Source of the DNA: Saccharina japonica
Taxonomy: Eukaryota; Sar; Phaeophyceae; Laminariales; Laminariaceae
Length of the DNA: 64,000 nucleotides
Direction: 5' to 3'
NCBI GenBank assembly: GCA_008828725.1
Contig: MEHQ01000638.1
Coordinates: 203,579-267,578, forward strand
Made by a program: the position numbers and the translations under genes. This document shows, piece after piece, positions 46,211 to 57,502 of the stretch. How positions within the stretch are numbered: the first letter of the stretch is position 1; each line of letters opens with the position of its first letter. Under the pieces are notes generated by a model, which was not told where the DNA came from, ran no database searches, and saw nothing but the letters and a program-made list of their open reading frames with translations.

Positions 46211-47638
46211 ATGCTTGAACTGAACTATTTTCCTGACGATCCCCATGCTAGGAGCGAAAACACCATGCTTGGTACCGAAGCGGCCGGGGAAGAAGCAGTT
46301 GGGGTAGACTTTCCGGTTGCAACCAATGGCGACGTCATGACGATGCTGGCAGAGCTACTATCCACCCAGTACGCATTTTTCGCCGAGGTTTCGAAGGACT
46401 GGAGAGACGCCTGGGGGTACCTACCTAAACTCACGCAGGCTGTCACCGCCGACACTACTATATCTCAGCTGCAGTGGAGCTTTGACGGCGGTCTGATGAA
46501 GAGCGACAACGTATGCAAACGCATCGCCGAACACTGCGATGTTGACATTCTACGGTATGCGTACTCAAATGGATGTGTGTTGGGACCGGCGGCATGCTTC
46601 AAGGCCGCCGCTCGTGGACACCTCGAAATGATCCAGTGGGCACTCGACCAGAACTCCGGTTGGCGCGAGGTCCTGTGCAGAGCGGCTGCGGAGGGCGGGA
46701 GCCTGCGCATTCTGAAGTGGGCGCGGGCTAACGACTGCCCCTGGAACGGCACGACTTGTAGCTCAGCTGCCAGGGCAGGTCATCTCGATATCCTTAAGTG
46801 GGCACGGTCTGAAAACTGTCCGTGGGACAGCAAAAAGTGCCCAGTCTCTACCAAGCCTGGATGTAGGAGTTATTTTCGGATGCCGGGACATTACGGCAGC
46901 TCTTGGATCTCTCAGACATGCACAGGAGCCGCCGCCGGGGGTCACCTAGAGGTTCTTCAGTGGGCTCGCGCGAACGGTGCGGCATGGGGAGTAGACACGA
47001 CTTACTGGGCAGCCACCGGAGGGCACTTGGAGATGCTTAAGTGGGCGAGGGCTGAAGGGTGTCCCTGGAACCTTGCCGCATGCTGGGCCGCTGTCATGAG
47101 GGGGAACCTGGCTATGCTGGAGTGGATGGCGGATCACGGCTGCCACTGGCCCTCCTGCGCGGACGAAATTGCAGCTCGAGGGGGTCATGTACACATTCTC
47201 CAATGGATGCACGCCAACGGCCACGAGTGGGAAAACTCTCGTGTCTGCAGGGAAGCGGCACGTCAGGGTCACCTCAGCGTGGTTCAGTGGGCGCGAGCTA
47301 ACGGATACCACTGGGACATTGATACTTGTCGCGGGGCTGCCATAAGGGGGAATCTCGAGGTGCTCAAGTGGGCACGACGTAACGGCTGCCCCTGGGACAG
47401 CAGCGTCTGTGAAGCTGCCGCCAGCGAGGGTCATCTAGAGGTGCTTAAATGGGCACGTGGTAACGGCTGCCCCTGGGACAGCAGCGTTTGTGCCGCTGCA
47501 GCCAGGGGGGGTCATCTAGAAGTGCTTAAATGGGCACGTTGTAACGGCTGCCCCTGGGACGAAACGACATGCGTCGGTGCGATCAAGGCGAAGCGCTTAG
47601 ATATACTGGAATGGGCTCGAGCAGAAGGCTGCCCTTAG
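46211..47638 (+). CDS. Ankyrin-repeat protein with F-box-like N terminus, intact
   Basis: A 475-residue protein in one open frame. Residues 1-95 include LSTQYAFFAEVSKDWRDAW, which resembles the F-box-like start of related algal ankyrin proteins, then ISQLQWSFDGG. From about residue 100 to the end come roughly 12-13 ankyrin units of 27 residues with the pattern W-D-x-x-x-C-x-A-A-x-x-G-H-L-E-V-L-K-W-A-R-x-N-G-C-P. One unit is irregular (KKCPVSTKPGCRSYFRMPG). The last three units are almost identical to each other in DNA, a sign of recent unit copying. Ankyrin stacks bind proteins; if the F-box-like start is real, the protein could pick targets for ubiquitin ligation, but this is inference. Similar proteins are abundant in brown algae and also occur in large DNA viruses. 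The start at 46211 gives the longest frame; the ATG at 46265 is an alternative. Confidence 0.88.
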   Translation: MLELNYFPDDPHARSENTMLGTEAAGEEAVGVDFPVATNGDVMTMLAELLSTQYAFFAEVSKDWRDAWGYLPKLTQAVTADTTISQLQWSFDGGLMKSDNVCKRIAEHCDVDILRYAYSNGCVLGPAACFKAAARGHLEMIQWALDQNSGWREVLCRAAAEGGSLRILKWARANDCPWNGTTCSSAARAGHLDILKWARSENCPWDSKKCPVSTKPGCRSYFRMPGHYGSSWISQTCTGAAAGGHLEVLQWARANGAAWGVDTTYWAATGGHLEMLKWARAEGCPWNLAACWAAVMRGNLAMLEWMADHGCHWPSCADEIAARGGHVHILQWMHANGHEWENSRVCREAARQGHLSVVQWARANGYHWDIDTCRGAAIRGNLEVLKWARRNGCPWDSSVCEAAASEGHLEVLKWARGNGCPWDSSVCAAAARGGHLEVLKWARCNGCPWDETTCVGAIKAKRLDILEWARAEGCP

Positions 47639-50201
47639 GACTACATAACATATGCGGTGGCCGTAGATCGTCAGTACCGGTTTGTGGAGGAGTGAACAGT
47701 TCAAAATGGATTTCCTCGGGTAAAGTAGGAGAAGATGGGATTGCGCTGTAATCTCGAAGGCTTAACACGCAAATCTAGGTGCAGTCGTTTGTGCCGCTTA
47801 ACAGCGATAAGAGTCTCGGCCGTTCCTTGCGACCTGTTGCTATCCGGCAGATATCGTATTACCTCGGAAGCGGCAACAACAGCAGTAGTATTACTCTAGT
47901 GGAGCTAGCAGTGGCATCGGTATTTGTTTGTGGGGGCTTGTGTTGGCGATCCTCCGACAAGGCCTTGTCTGCTTGGACAAGCGTACCATCCAGGCCTTAA
48001 GTCCTGTGTGTGGTCGAGTTGTATGCTTTTACTCGTATATGTAGGAGAGTGGAAGTGCTGTGTTCTTACATGTGGGGCCGCGGAGCGACTAGCTACATAT
48101 TTTATGAGTACCGATTGCCTTGCCCTCTTTACATTGTGATGAGGATGCTGTCTTGTATATTTATATGTATTTTCGTTATATTGTGCCCCGCGAAACAGCT
48201 GCTCGGTCGAGTGTTCCATAACGTACAGCGGACGGACGTCGGTTTCACAGCCACCCCACGATTTTGCCACCGGTTCCCCCAGCAAAACAAGGCGCGCCGC
48301 AGACAAAACCAGGAAATGGGGGCCGTCGACAGGTGACCTCTCGGGGAATCTCTCATTCTTCCCCGACGTGGGTTTACAAGAAGGGAGTCCAAAACCTTAT
48401 GAGCCTTTTTCTCGGAGTTATGTTTCCTCTCTGTATGGCGTTTCTTCCATTTAAGTTTCATCGCTATATTTTGAGGAGATGAGCACCATAATCACTGAGC
48501 TATTATCCAGTATCATTTTTCAGCTCAGTAGTTTAGTTATGGTGACTATCTCACAAACCTACATTCCGGGGTCGACTATCTGTTGAGAACCGAGCGTCAG
48601 ATGTAACCAAAAGATTGATCTCACTTCGACCAGCGCTGCCACGTGACGTTTGTTTTTTGTCCCGGGGCCACGACGAATGCTCTTTTATACTGTACGGGTT
48701 TTATTGCTCCCTTCCTGCATTTCAGAATTGTCAAGCCATATGTCAGGTCTATACATGAATGCACTTTCGCTTCATTAAAGCCATTAAGGACCACGGGATA
48801 ATTCGAGCCGAGTTCACCCCGTTGCACTTTCTTGGCGGTCATTGGACGTACTAGTTATGCCATCACAGGTTGCCGGGACCCTCCTCTTGCGCTTTATGGC
48901 CTGAATCAGACCCCTTGTGGCGATGAAACCCCATTTCGCAGGCCGAAACAGGAGTGACAACAATCATAACTTTCTCGTGTCAGCCGTCTACGATCAGCGT
49001 AGGCGCCCGGCGGAACAGGTAGGATCATGTTGAGCCCGCCCCGTGCGATGGGGAGCATTCCGTGTTGGGGCCTATCTACGATCATTGCCCAATCATGTTG
49101 CTGCCAAGGCACAGGTTCATCGACACATTGAACTTAAATGAAGGTTAAGGAATTGGAGTACCCTTTGCGCGTACCGGATTCAGAGACTGGATAATGTTAG
49201 GTCAGTTATGTTCAAGTGGGGGGTTGCGATCACGTGTGTAACTGTAGTCCCACAGTTCGTGTAGTGGCATCGAAGGCGCGACGCCGAACTACTTTTCGTC
49301 GTGGGGCGCAGGGACTTCAATTCCAACGCCATGAAACGTAATGGCCGATGCTGCAGAGGGCGTTGAACCCCGTCACCGTATCTATGCGTAGTTCGACGAT
49401 GGAGCCATTACTTTCAGTGTCGAATCTCGTAGGCGAAAACATTTGTAGTTCGTTGCTGTTGTGGGAAGTAGTTCAGATAATAAATAAGCGAGATGCAACA
49501 CTGGGAGTATGCAAAGAAAGTAGCAAAATTTTGCAGATAAAGGTACAAAACAGATGGACGCGCCCCGAATTTCGTTTCGAGTACAATACACGTAATTGTT
49601 TGTTTTGTATGTCGGGTAGTAGTGAAGTTCTGTTGTGATTCGCGATCCCAATCATACAGTTGTTATCTTGCCGTTCCATGTGCTACTCACATGCATATTA
49701 CACGCTCGTATCGGTTGCATGCGTGTGTTGTCATCGCGTCGATGAACACATCGAGTTTCAGGCTTACCCCACACCACGATGGACACAATAGACCGACCAC
49801 AACAGACGCTTTGGGGACAAAGCTGCGGACACTCCGCGGCGGTCATGCCTGTGAACACCACTGTAGATTGCAGCAATGATCAATCTACAACATAACCGAC
49901 ACGGTATAAGCACAGTACAACACGCCGGTGTTTTTTCCAAAAAACCTCTCCCATGCGCCCCACGAGGAAAATAGTTCGGCCTCGCAGCTCATATGCCGTG
50001 TTACTCCACACGTCGTGAAACCACAGTTCCAAAGGTAGCCAAGACTCCCCGCATGCATGGTACGGACACAGAAGAGTCGACAGTCTTTTTAGATGGGTAC
50101 GACAAACAGTATACTACAATTGCTCAACCTTTTCATTTGAGTTAAAAGTACTGCGCCCCGACAGCGACTACCACTACGCAGTTCGGCGATGATGGTAGAG
50201 A
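47639..50201. other. 3' flank of copy B, no gene seen
   Basis: Aligned with copy A 6594-9180. No frame is conserved as protein between the copies. Confidence 0.55.
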
Positions 50202-50414
50202 GTGTCAGGCATCTGGAATGCTTCCAGTAACACGACGCAGCTCAACATGACCCTACCCGTTTGTCTGGTCTCCCACGCTTCTCGTAAATGGGAGATACGT
50301 CAAAGTTGTCATTCGTGTGGCTCCTTTTTCTACGTCGGAAAAGGGTTCACGTCTCGACACAATCGGTATTGTTACGTGCCCAAAGTGCAAAGGGAGGGTC
50401 TCGGTTACCTGTGA
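50202..50414 (+). CDS. Possible small C2HC-type zinc-finger frame across duplication edge
   Basis: The 70-codon frame contains CHSCGSFFYVGKGFTSRHNRYC's pattern C-X2-C-X13-H-X3-C at residues about 40-61, like a C2HC zinc finger. The first part (to IRQSCH) is shared with copy A, where the sequence then changes and the motif is lost. An overlapping frame holds CPKCKGRVSVTC, so cysteine words here may be partly compositional. It could be an exon, a relic or chance. Confidence 0.2.
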   Translation: MSGIWNASSNTTQLNMTLPVCLVSHASRKWEIRQSCHSCGSFFYVGKGFTSRHNRYCYVPKVQREGLGYL

Positions 50415-50815
50415 CGGTATACCTGCTGCATCAAATTGCCCCCCACAAAGTCCAACGGGAGGAGCCCCGGGTCGAATTATCACGTCGTTATTTATGGCCT
50501 TCATGAAATAGAGTACACATATATCTGACATATGACTTGGTGATTCTAAAAGACAAGACACGGCACACAATACCCGTCTAGACGAGCATTCGCCATCGAC
50601 ACTGGCCGGAGAATCGTCATGATACGGCAGAGGTGTTTAAACATGTTGAAACCCTCCAGTTAGACTTGTGTCCAGCGCCCATGAGCCAGTCGACGCCAAA
50701 TTGTGCTTTCATGAGACAATCACTATAACTACAGCAGTGTGGTTTCAGTATACAGCAATATAGTAGTACGTACAGCAGCAGTAGTAGTATTAATAGGAGA
50801 CTGAGTGTGTATATA
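50415..50815. other. Spacer between copy B and R1 copy 2
   Basis: No gene. CAGCAG/TAGTAG-rich words begin near 50730 and lead into the R1 repeat. Confidence 0.4.
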
Positions 50816-52447
<1,632 letters not shown>

Positions 52448-53095
52448 AGTTATCCGCATCTGTGATAGACCTGTTTTTTTGTTGAATTCCGCCGATACGT
52501 TAACTCTGAACGAACGAAGGCAACAAATCACACGCCGTTCGATTCCAACGGTGCCGTGAGTAAAAATGTAAATTCGCGTTTGCGTCTGTTTGTTTTTCGT
52601 GTTTTTTTCGTTTAGGATTTTACCTTCGAGGGCAGATTTCGTATGGGATTCCAAATGGACAACTTTCGATAAATTGAATTTCCGAAGGCTACGAAAATCA
52701 CATTCTAGACACGATATTCAAAATGTGATCATGCAGAATTGTGGTGATAGGCCATGCAGTCATCATGCAACTTGTTTTGGTGAAAAGTATTCATTTTTGA
52801 TGGCGCTGAAAAACTTTATGTTTCTGTTTTTTTTCCTTGGTAGTCTACATGTCTCTCTATCATAGCTAACAAGTATTGGGTCCTATTGTCTCCGTCCCTC
52901 CGTAATGGCACTGACGTGGCAGCTTAATAAAATAATGCGTGGATACATGATACGCGCCAATACCTTGATATACACAGAGCATTACGACTACCAGGTAAAG
53001 CAGTATCTACTTTCAATCGCAGTTAGTTGTACATACAAAATACACCTATACCCATGTACGAATACTGTTGAATACTACAGCTTTATACTCTACAC
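52448..53095. other. Spacer with a MITE end relic
   Basis: No gene. GGGTCCTATTGTCTCCGT, then CCCTCCGTAAT, at about 52879-52906 resembles one end of the small MITE at 61508-61616. Confidence 0.4.
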
Positions 53096-53262
53096 AAGTG
53101 CGACGGCGGGCGAGCGACTGAGCGAGCGACGGCGGCGGGCAATCGGCGGGGGCGGCTCAAGGCCGCCGCGACCGACCGAAGGGTGTCGTACGCGACTGAA
53201 GGGCGTCGGACGCACGGTTGACCGAGCGTCCGCAGGTGCGCGGTTGACCGAACGGTAGCGGA
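53096..53262. other. Short CpG-rich island
   Basis: Dense CGAC/GCGAG/CGGCGG words in otherwise AT-rich surroundings. GGTTGACCGAGCG and GGTTGACCGAACG form a small direct repeat near 53214-53254. The frame across it reads low-complexity Arg/Gly/Thr. It may be a promoter-like island or a small minisatellite. Confidence 0.5.
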
Positions 53263-53685
53263 TGCGACATACATTTCACAGCAACATTTACCACCAGCTC
53301 TGCCGTACGACGAGGTATGTACAGCAATTGTTCATTCAGCAGCAGGGGCTAGTAAACGAAGTATTAGGTGGTATCATGTGGTACCCCGAATCACGCCAGA
53401 GCGGGGCCAGTATAGCGGACAAACACAAAAATACCAAAGAATCACTGGTCCACCATCCACACTCGATCACGCGATCCACAGATCAGGTAAACTGACACAC
53501 TATATGCCGGCATACACGCGGAGCCCTTATAGCCGACACAACAATACAAAGCAGATTCACCCATTCACTACAACAACAGTAGTGTAATTGGAGTGCACCG
53601 CACCACAGAAATACGTACGGGGGTAATAGTATTACTACAGTAACGGTATATAATCCATAGTCACCAACACTTGTAGCAGTAGTTC
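53263..53685. other. Spacer
   Basis: No gene. Words such as TATATGCCGGCATACACGCGGAGCCCTTATAG (split near 53503-53534) distantly echo the R1 start, perhaps a relic. Confidence 0.35.
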
Positions 53686-53689
53686 ATGA

Positions 53690-55250
53690 ACTAGCAGTAT
53701 GTTCGCAGACCGGACAAACACAAAATGCCGGCATCAATGCGAAGCCCTTGTTTAGCACGTATGTGCAACAGTGGCCCTTTTTCGTTTCGTTTTTTGTTTC
53801 CGATTTGTGCACGTCTGAGCTTTATCTCTTGAAATTAGTATTACAACGGGAATATCGTCAAGGTTTTGGTCGATTTCGATTATGACCGGAGTTCTGGAGA
53901 TCCTATCTTAATCTTTCACTTTTCCATGACTCTTTTTTAAACTATATCCTGATTTTTTAGTACGGACAAAAAGCGTTTCGAAACCAGCATGGAAAAGTAT
54001 ATCATTAGGTTAGTGTGGATGTGTCGCTTAACTTCAGTGAAGAGGCGATCGTGGCCGCCCTTCCTCCACCACCCCCGATATACGGCGTGCGCAGCAGCAG
54101 AATATACAGCAGAATATATCGATCTAGCGGTAATGATACATGATATCGGCCACTATGATAATATATAACCAGTGGTCCATTGTATGTATGTCACACAGCG
54201 ACAGAAGATATGTACAGCAGCGTGCTCCCGGTATGGCACGGTGTGTACAGAAGTATATCGACGCAATGGTGCTATAACAGTAATAACTTCATATCGTACA
54301 TATAACCAAGCGCCGGTGTGGACGGCAGGTTTTTTAGAAAGTTCGTAGAATGGTTGTTGCACATGAACCCATGAACGATACACCAGAAGTGATATAACAT
54401 CTGAGAATATTTCGCAGAACCGGGAGAACTCGGCATAATACCCCGAACCTCCTTGAAGTCGAGGCGGCCATTGTTCGCCCGCTCGAACCTCACTCGATCT
54501 ATCTCTTCTCCACGATGCTAACGTGGAGTGAAGGGCTCTCTCTTTGCCCAAAATATAACACGGAAACGTGCAGCCTTCGATAGCGGGTCAAAGCTATATC
54601 ATCACTTGGGACCTTCGGGTCTTCACGAGAGTAGTAGCTCCATACCAGCAAGGGAAAAAAATGGATGGTGGTTTTGTTTTTGGGAGAAATGGCAAATGTA
54701 GAAAACTGTCCCCGAAGAAAAAACATTCAGGAAACACTCGAATTATTTCAACAAGATCGAGGGATCCTCGCTTCTGGCGGCCATGTACGCGCGAGGGCCC
54801 TTTCTCCGCCAGCCCGGCACCGACTTCGCTCGGGCGAGGCCAGCCCCCTCTCTGACCGTGTCTTCTACGGCGCTCGCCTAGCGATTAGCTCGCCGTACCT
54901 GTCGACTGCCGTTCCAACCCTCGATCGGCGTCGTCGAAGGGACCCCGAGCGAATCTCTGATAATGTTTCATGTCCTAGAGTATAATACCCGATCGTGTCT
55001 TCGTTTTTGCGCCGGAACGACCCTTATATACGACGACACATCCACACTCCGCAAAGTAAAGTCCTGCCACCGCAGGTACCCGAGGGAGCCTGTGATGCCC
55101 GCGCGGGCGCGGGCCGCCCCGCGCCACCCGAAGGCCGGTTTTACCCCTTGCGCAACCAACCGCACCCGCCGTCGGCTATATCCGGACGGCCCAGGGCGCT
55201 CCCGGTACGGACCACAACAGCCGTTTCTCCACACTAAGCCCATGTGAAGT
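53690..55250 (+). repeat. Dispersed repeat R1, copy 3
   Basis: Same order of blocks as copy 2: CCGGCATCAATGCGAAGCCC (53728), GGAGTTCTGGAGATCC (53889), GGCCGCCCTTCCTCCACCA (54053), ATACGGCGTG, then after about 400 bp of different sequence AACACTCGAATTATTTC with AACAAGATCGAGGGATCC (54750), a GC-rich part, and a TATA-like CCTTATATACGAC (55023). Copies 2 and 3 lie in direct orientation about 2.85 kb apart. Unclassified; no coding region. Confidence 0.7.
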
Positions 55251-55800
55251 ATTACGACAACCTGCTGCTACAGTATTACTGTACTATTTCTACTTACTGC
55301 TACAGTTTTCTATTTTACATATACAGGTAGTGCTTATATCTCCAGCAAAACTTCCTTACATCTTTGAATGACCACTGGTGGGATATTCTGGGTCGGGGTC
55401 GGTTGAAATGCATGCACGCTTTTATGTAGAAGCTCCTCGTGATATATTAGTGTTTAATATTTTATAATACACGCTTCGGAAGCGGTGGCGATGATGTCGG
55501 AATAGGTCTTCACCACTACGGCGTATGCAGGTTTCGGTATGCCCCGCGGGAGAACGGCTATACCGCGCGCTACTTGACCCCGATCGTCGCTCCACCCGCG
55601 CCCGGCCTGCCCCACGCGTCAGTCCTCGGAGACCCTGCCGAGAGAACGGGCCGAGATTCCAAACTCGACGACCGGGGGGCAAGGGAAGGCAGTCTCCCGG
55701 GGACGCCCCGCTCCGTCCCCTTGAAAGGAGCGGATCCGCTGGAGAGTAGGGGTTCACAGCGTAGTCGGAGGCCTTTCCCGTTCGGGCTCTAAGCCCTTCA
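55251..55800. other. Spacer after R1 copy 3
   Basis: GC-rich at 55540-55790 with overlapping low-complexity frames on both strands. No gene recognised. Confidence 0.35.
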
Positions 55801-56010
55801 CGAAAAGCAAGTCAAAATAAAAACTCCAATTTCGAGATAAAAGTATTAACCTGAAATCAATATGTTTGTTCCATACTCACATCAACCTTTCGTTTTTCGA
55901 AGATTTATCAAGATGTGAAAATATGGATCTCCATAACGTCAGTCATAATTGAAATCGGCCCAAAAATGCGCGAGTTATCGGTTTTTGCACTAATTTGAAG
56001 ATTCAATATC
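55801..56010 (-). repeat. Dispersed short repeat R2, inverted copy 2
   Basis: Read in reverse complement it matches the GATTTCAATTATGACTGACG / GGAGATCCAT block and following AT-rich sequence of R1 (53830-53960, 51000-51090 and 10730-10830). It also matches 31780-31865 directly. Same family, opposite orientation to the R1 copies beside it. Confidence 0.6.
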
Positions 56011-56193
56011 TAAGACGTACAAAACTTGTCCCGAACGAAAAAAACAAAATTCGGGCCATGCATGTAGATATTATGTCAGTGTGTAGTATTTTGTACGTGT
56101 CGTACCGAATAACACGGAAGGAAGCACCCCCCGGTGATCACAATTGGTTTTTTTAAAGTAGTATCACGTGGTGTGCTGTTGTACTAGTGTGTG

Positions 56194-56691
56194 TTATCGG
56201 TTGTATACCCGGCAATAATCACCATGCGCGGTAGCCCCGTTGTTATAAGGATTACCCTGGGCTGGGTAATCGATCGATCTTTTACCCCTATAGCTCAGCG
56301 GTAATACCCTCACACCGTGGAGTGGGGTTGTTGTAAAAAGGGGGTGTGGTATTGTGGGGAAGTTGTATTGGCAGAAATAAGAAGTACGTAAGGAGCGGTA
56401 TTTGACATTGGCAAGACTACAGATTGTGTGATAACAAGCAGGTATGGTACGAAGTGCATCGACAATGGAGGAGTAATACTTGCAAAAGGGGGTTTGCTGA
56501 AATGTGAGATGCTTCAGTGTGAAACAAGCTTGCGGTGACATTCCAACGGGATAATGCCGGTAGTGGGTAAGTGCACGCCCGAAATCGTAAATGGCAGCAA
56601 CGATCCACGGCTTGTTGCAATGTCGCAGAACGGTTACCGGTAGGTCATGAAGTAGCTGTTGCGCTGGCGCGGCTTCCGGCTTGAAAGTCAT
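56194..56691 (-). CDS. Hypothetical protein, 165 residues, unrecognised
   Basis: From the first ATG (56691) the frame reads MTFKPEAAPAQQLLHDLPVT, then CNKPWIVAAIYDFGRALTHY, and a Cys/Tyr-rich middle (FCKYYSSIVDALRTIPACYH), ending VYNR. Composition looks more protein-like than neighbouring frames, but no domain, signal peptide or paralogue was seen and no second copy exists in the window. On the opposite strand the same DNA contains a tRNA-like A-box word (TAGCTCAGCGGTAAT), judged fortuitous. Confidence 0.25.
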   Translation of the reverse strand: MTFKPEAAPAQQLLHDLPVTVLRHCNKPWIVAAIYDFGRALTHYRHYPVGMSPQACFTLKHLTFQQTPFCKYYSSIVDALRTIPACYHTICSLANVKYRSLRTSYFCQYNFPTIPHPLFTTTPLHGVRVLPLSYRGKRSIDYPAQGNPYNNGATAHGDYCRVYNR

Positions 56692-57015
56692 TGCTGTCAA
56701 TCGCAACAGGCGTCGAGAGGCGTGTTTCTACGCCCAACAACGTTTTTGACCCCTGGCGGAAAACACCGTTGGGCATGTGCTTCCCACATAAAAGATGATT
56801 GAGGCTCCTTTTCTTTTGTATTGCTTTTGTTAAATAACTTTTTAGGCATCTACTTCGTCTATGCACTCTTTCTCACGTGATTTTCAAGCGAACAGGTATA
56901 GCAATTGTCGCATATATTTGCCTTCGACGGCCCTTCAGGCCACCTGCGGGGAATATGAACGTTTTCCAAGTCACGATGCGTTTCACGGGACAGGCACAGC
57001 AGCCCTACATGCCGT
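56692..57015. other. Short spacer
   Basis: Nothing recognisable. Confidence 0.4.
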
Positions 57016-57315
57016 GTGACCTGGCTCCGAGAACCATCACGGGAGTTTAATGGCGTCGACTCCCTACGAAAATGTTACCTCAAAGGCCCTGCTCTGATGC
57101 AAAACGAGATGCGTGCTACACTACAAGTAGCACGTTTAGGGTGGAGCGTTTCCAGAAAGACGGGGCAACCCATTAAGGACTGGTCCCACGTACTTGGGCA
57201 CAAACCACTTGGAGTTATAGTGCGATACGTTTATCCATTCCTGAATGTTGACGCGTGCTACGGTAGAGGTAGCTCTTTTTGGCTGAATCGTTTTCTGGAC
57301 GATCGGGCTCCTTAA
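57016..57315 (+). CDS. C-terminal exon of an unrecognised protein (repeated at 18.1 kb)
   Basis: The frame is open from 57016 (a GTG; the first ATG is at 57097) to the TAA at 57313-57315. It reads GWSVSRKTGQPIKDWSHVLG, then HKPLGVIVRYVYPFLNVDACYG and ends SFWLNRFLDDRAP. The last 21 residues correspond to those before the stop at 18139-18141, and stop position and trailing DNA are conserved too. This makes a real coding 3' end likely, though the start, any upstream exons and the function are unknown. It may belong to a dispersed multicopy gene or an unrecognised element. Confidence 0.45.
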   Translation: MTWLREPSREFNGVDSLRKCYLKGPALMQNEMRATLQVARLGWSVSRKTGQPIKDWSHVLGHKPLGVIVRYVYPFLNVDACYGRGSSFWLNRFLDDRAP

Positions 57316-57502
57316 CCCAAATTCGTCGGACTTTTTATCATTTTTGTGACGAATAATGCTTCAGAGTATACTTCGGTCATGAGGTTTCGCATCCGGCAGC
57401 ACTTTTATTTTCCTCCAAAACCGTTTTTTTCAGAGTGGTATGGAGCTCCTCAAGTTAGGATCTCAGAAACAAACATAGTGCACCTCTATCGTAGCATGCG
57501 TC
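57316..57502 (+). repeat. Conserved trailing sequence (copy 2), possible structured 3' UTR
   Basis: Matches 18142-18322. Both copies keep TTCGTC...GACGAA (here 57323-57328 and 57347-57352) and GTCGGA...TCCGRC (here 57325-57330 and 57392-57397). The second pair differs between copies by a change that still allows G-U pairing. A polyadenylation signal was not identified. Confidence 0.5.

Larger units (their letters stand above)
40782..50312 (+). repeat. Segmental duplication, copy B
   Basis: Direct copy of 1-9266; see there. Copy B contains the intact ankyrin gene, an extra insert at 42988-43308, and lacks one 27-codon ankyrin unit found in copy A. Its right edge falls inside a small frame (50202-50414) just after the codons for IRQSCH. 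Confidence 0.9.

Noticed and set aside
56285-56345. tRNA gene (CCTATAGCTCAGCGGTAAT resembles a D-arm / A box)
   Set aside because: No B-box GGTTCGA-type T arm follows and the acceptor ends do not pair; a chance A-box.
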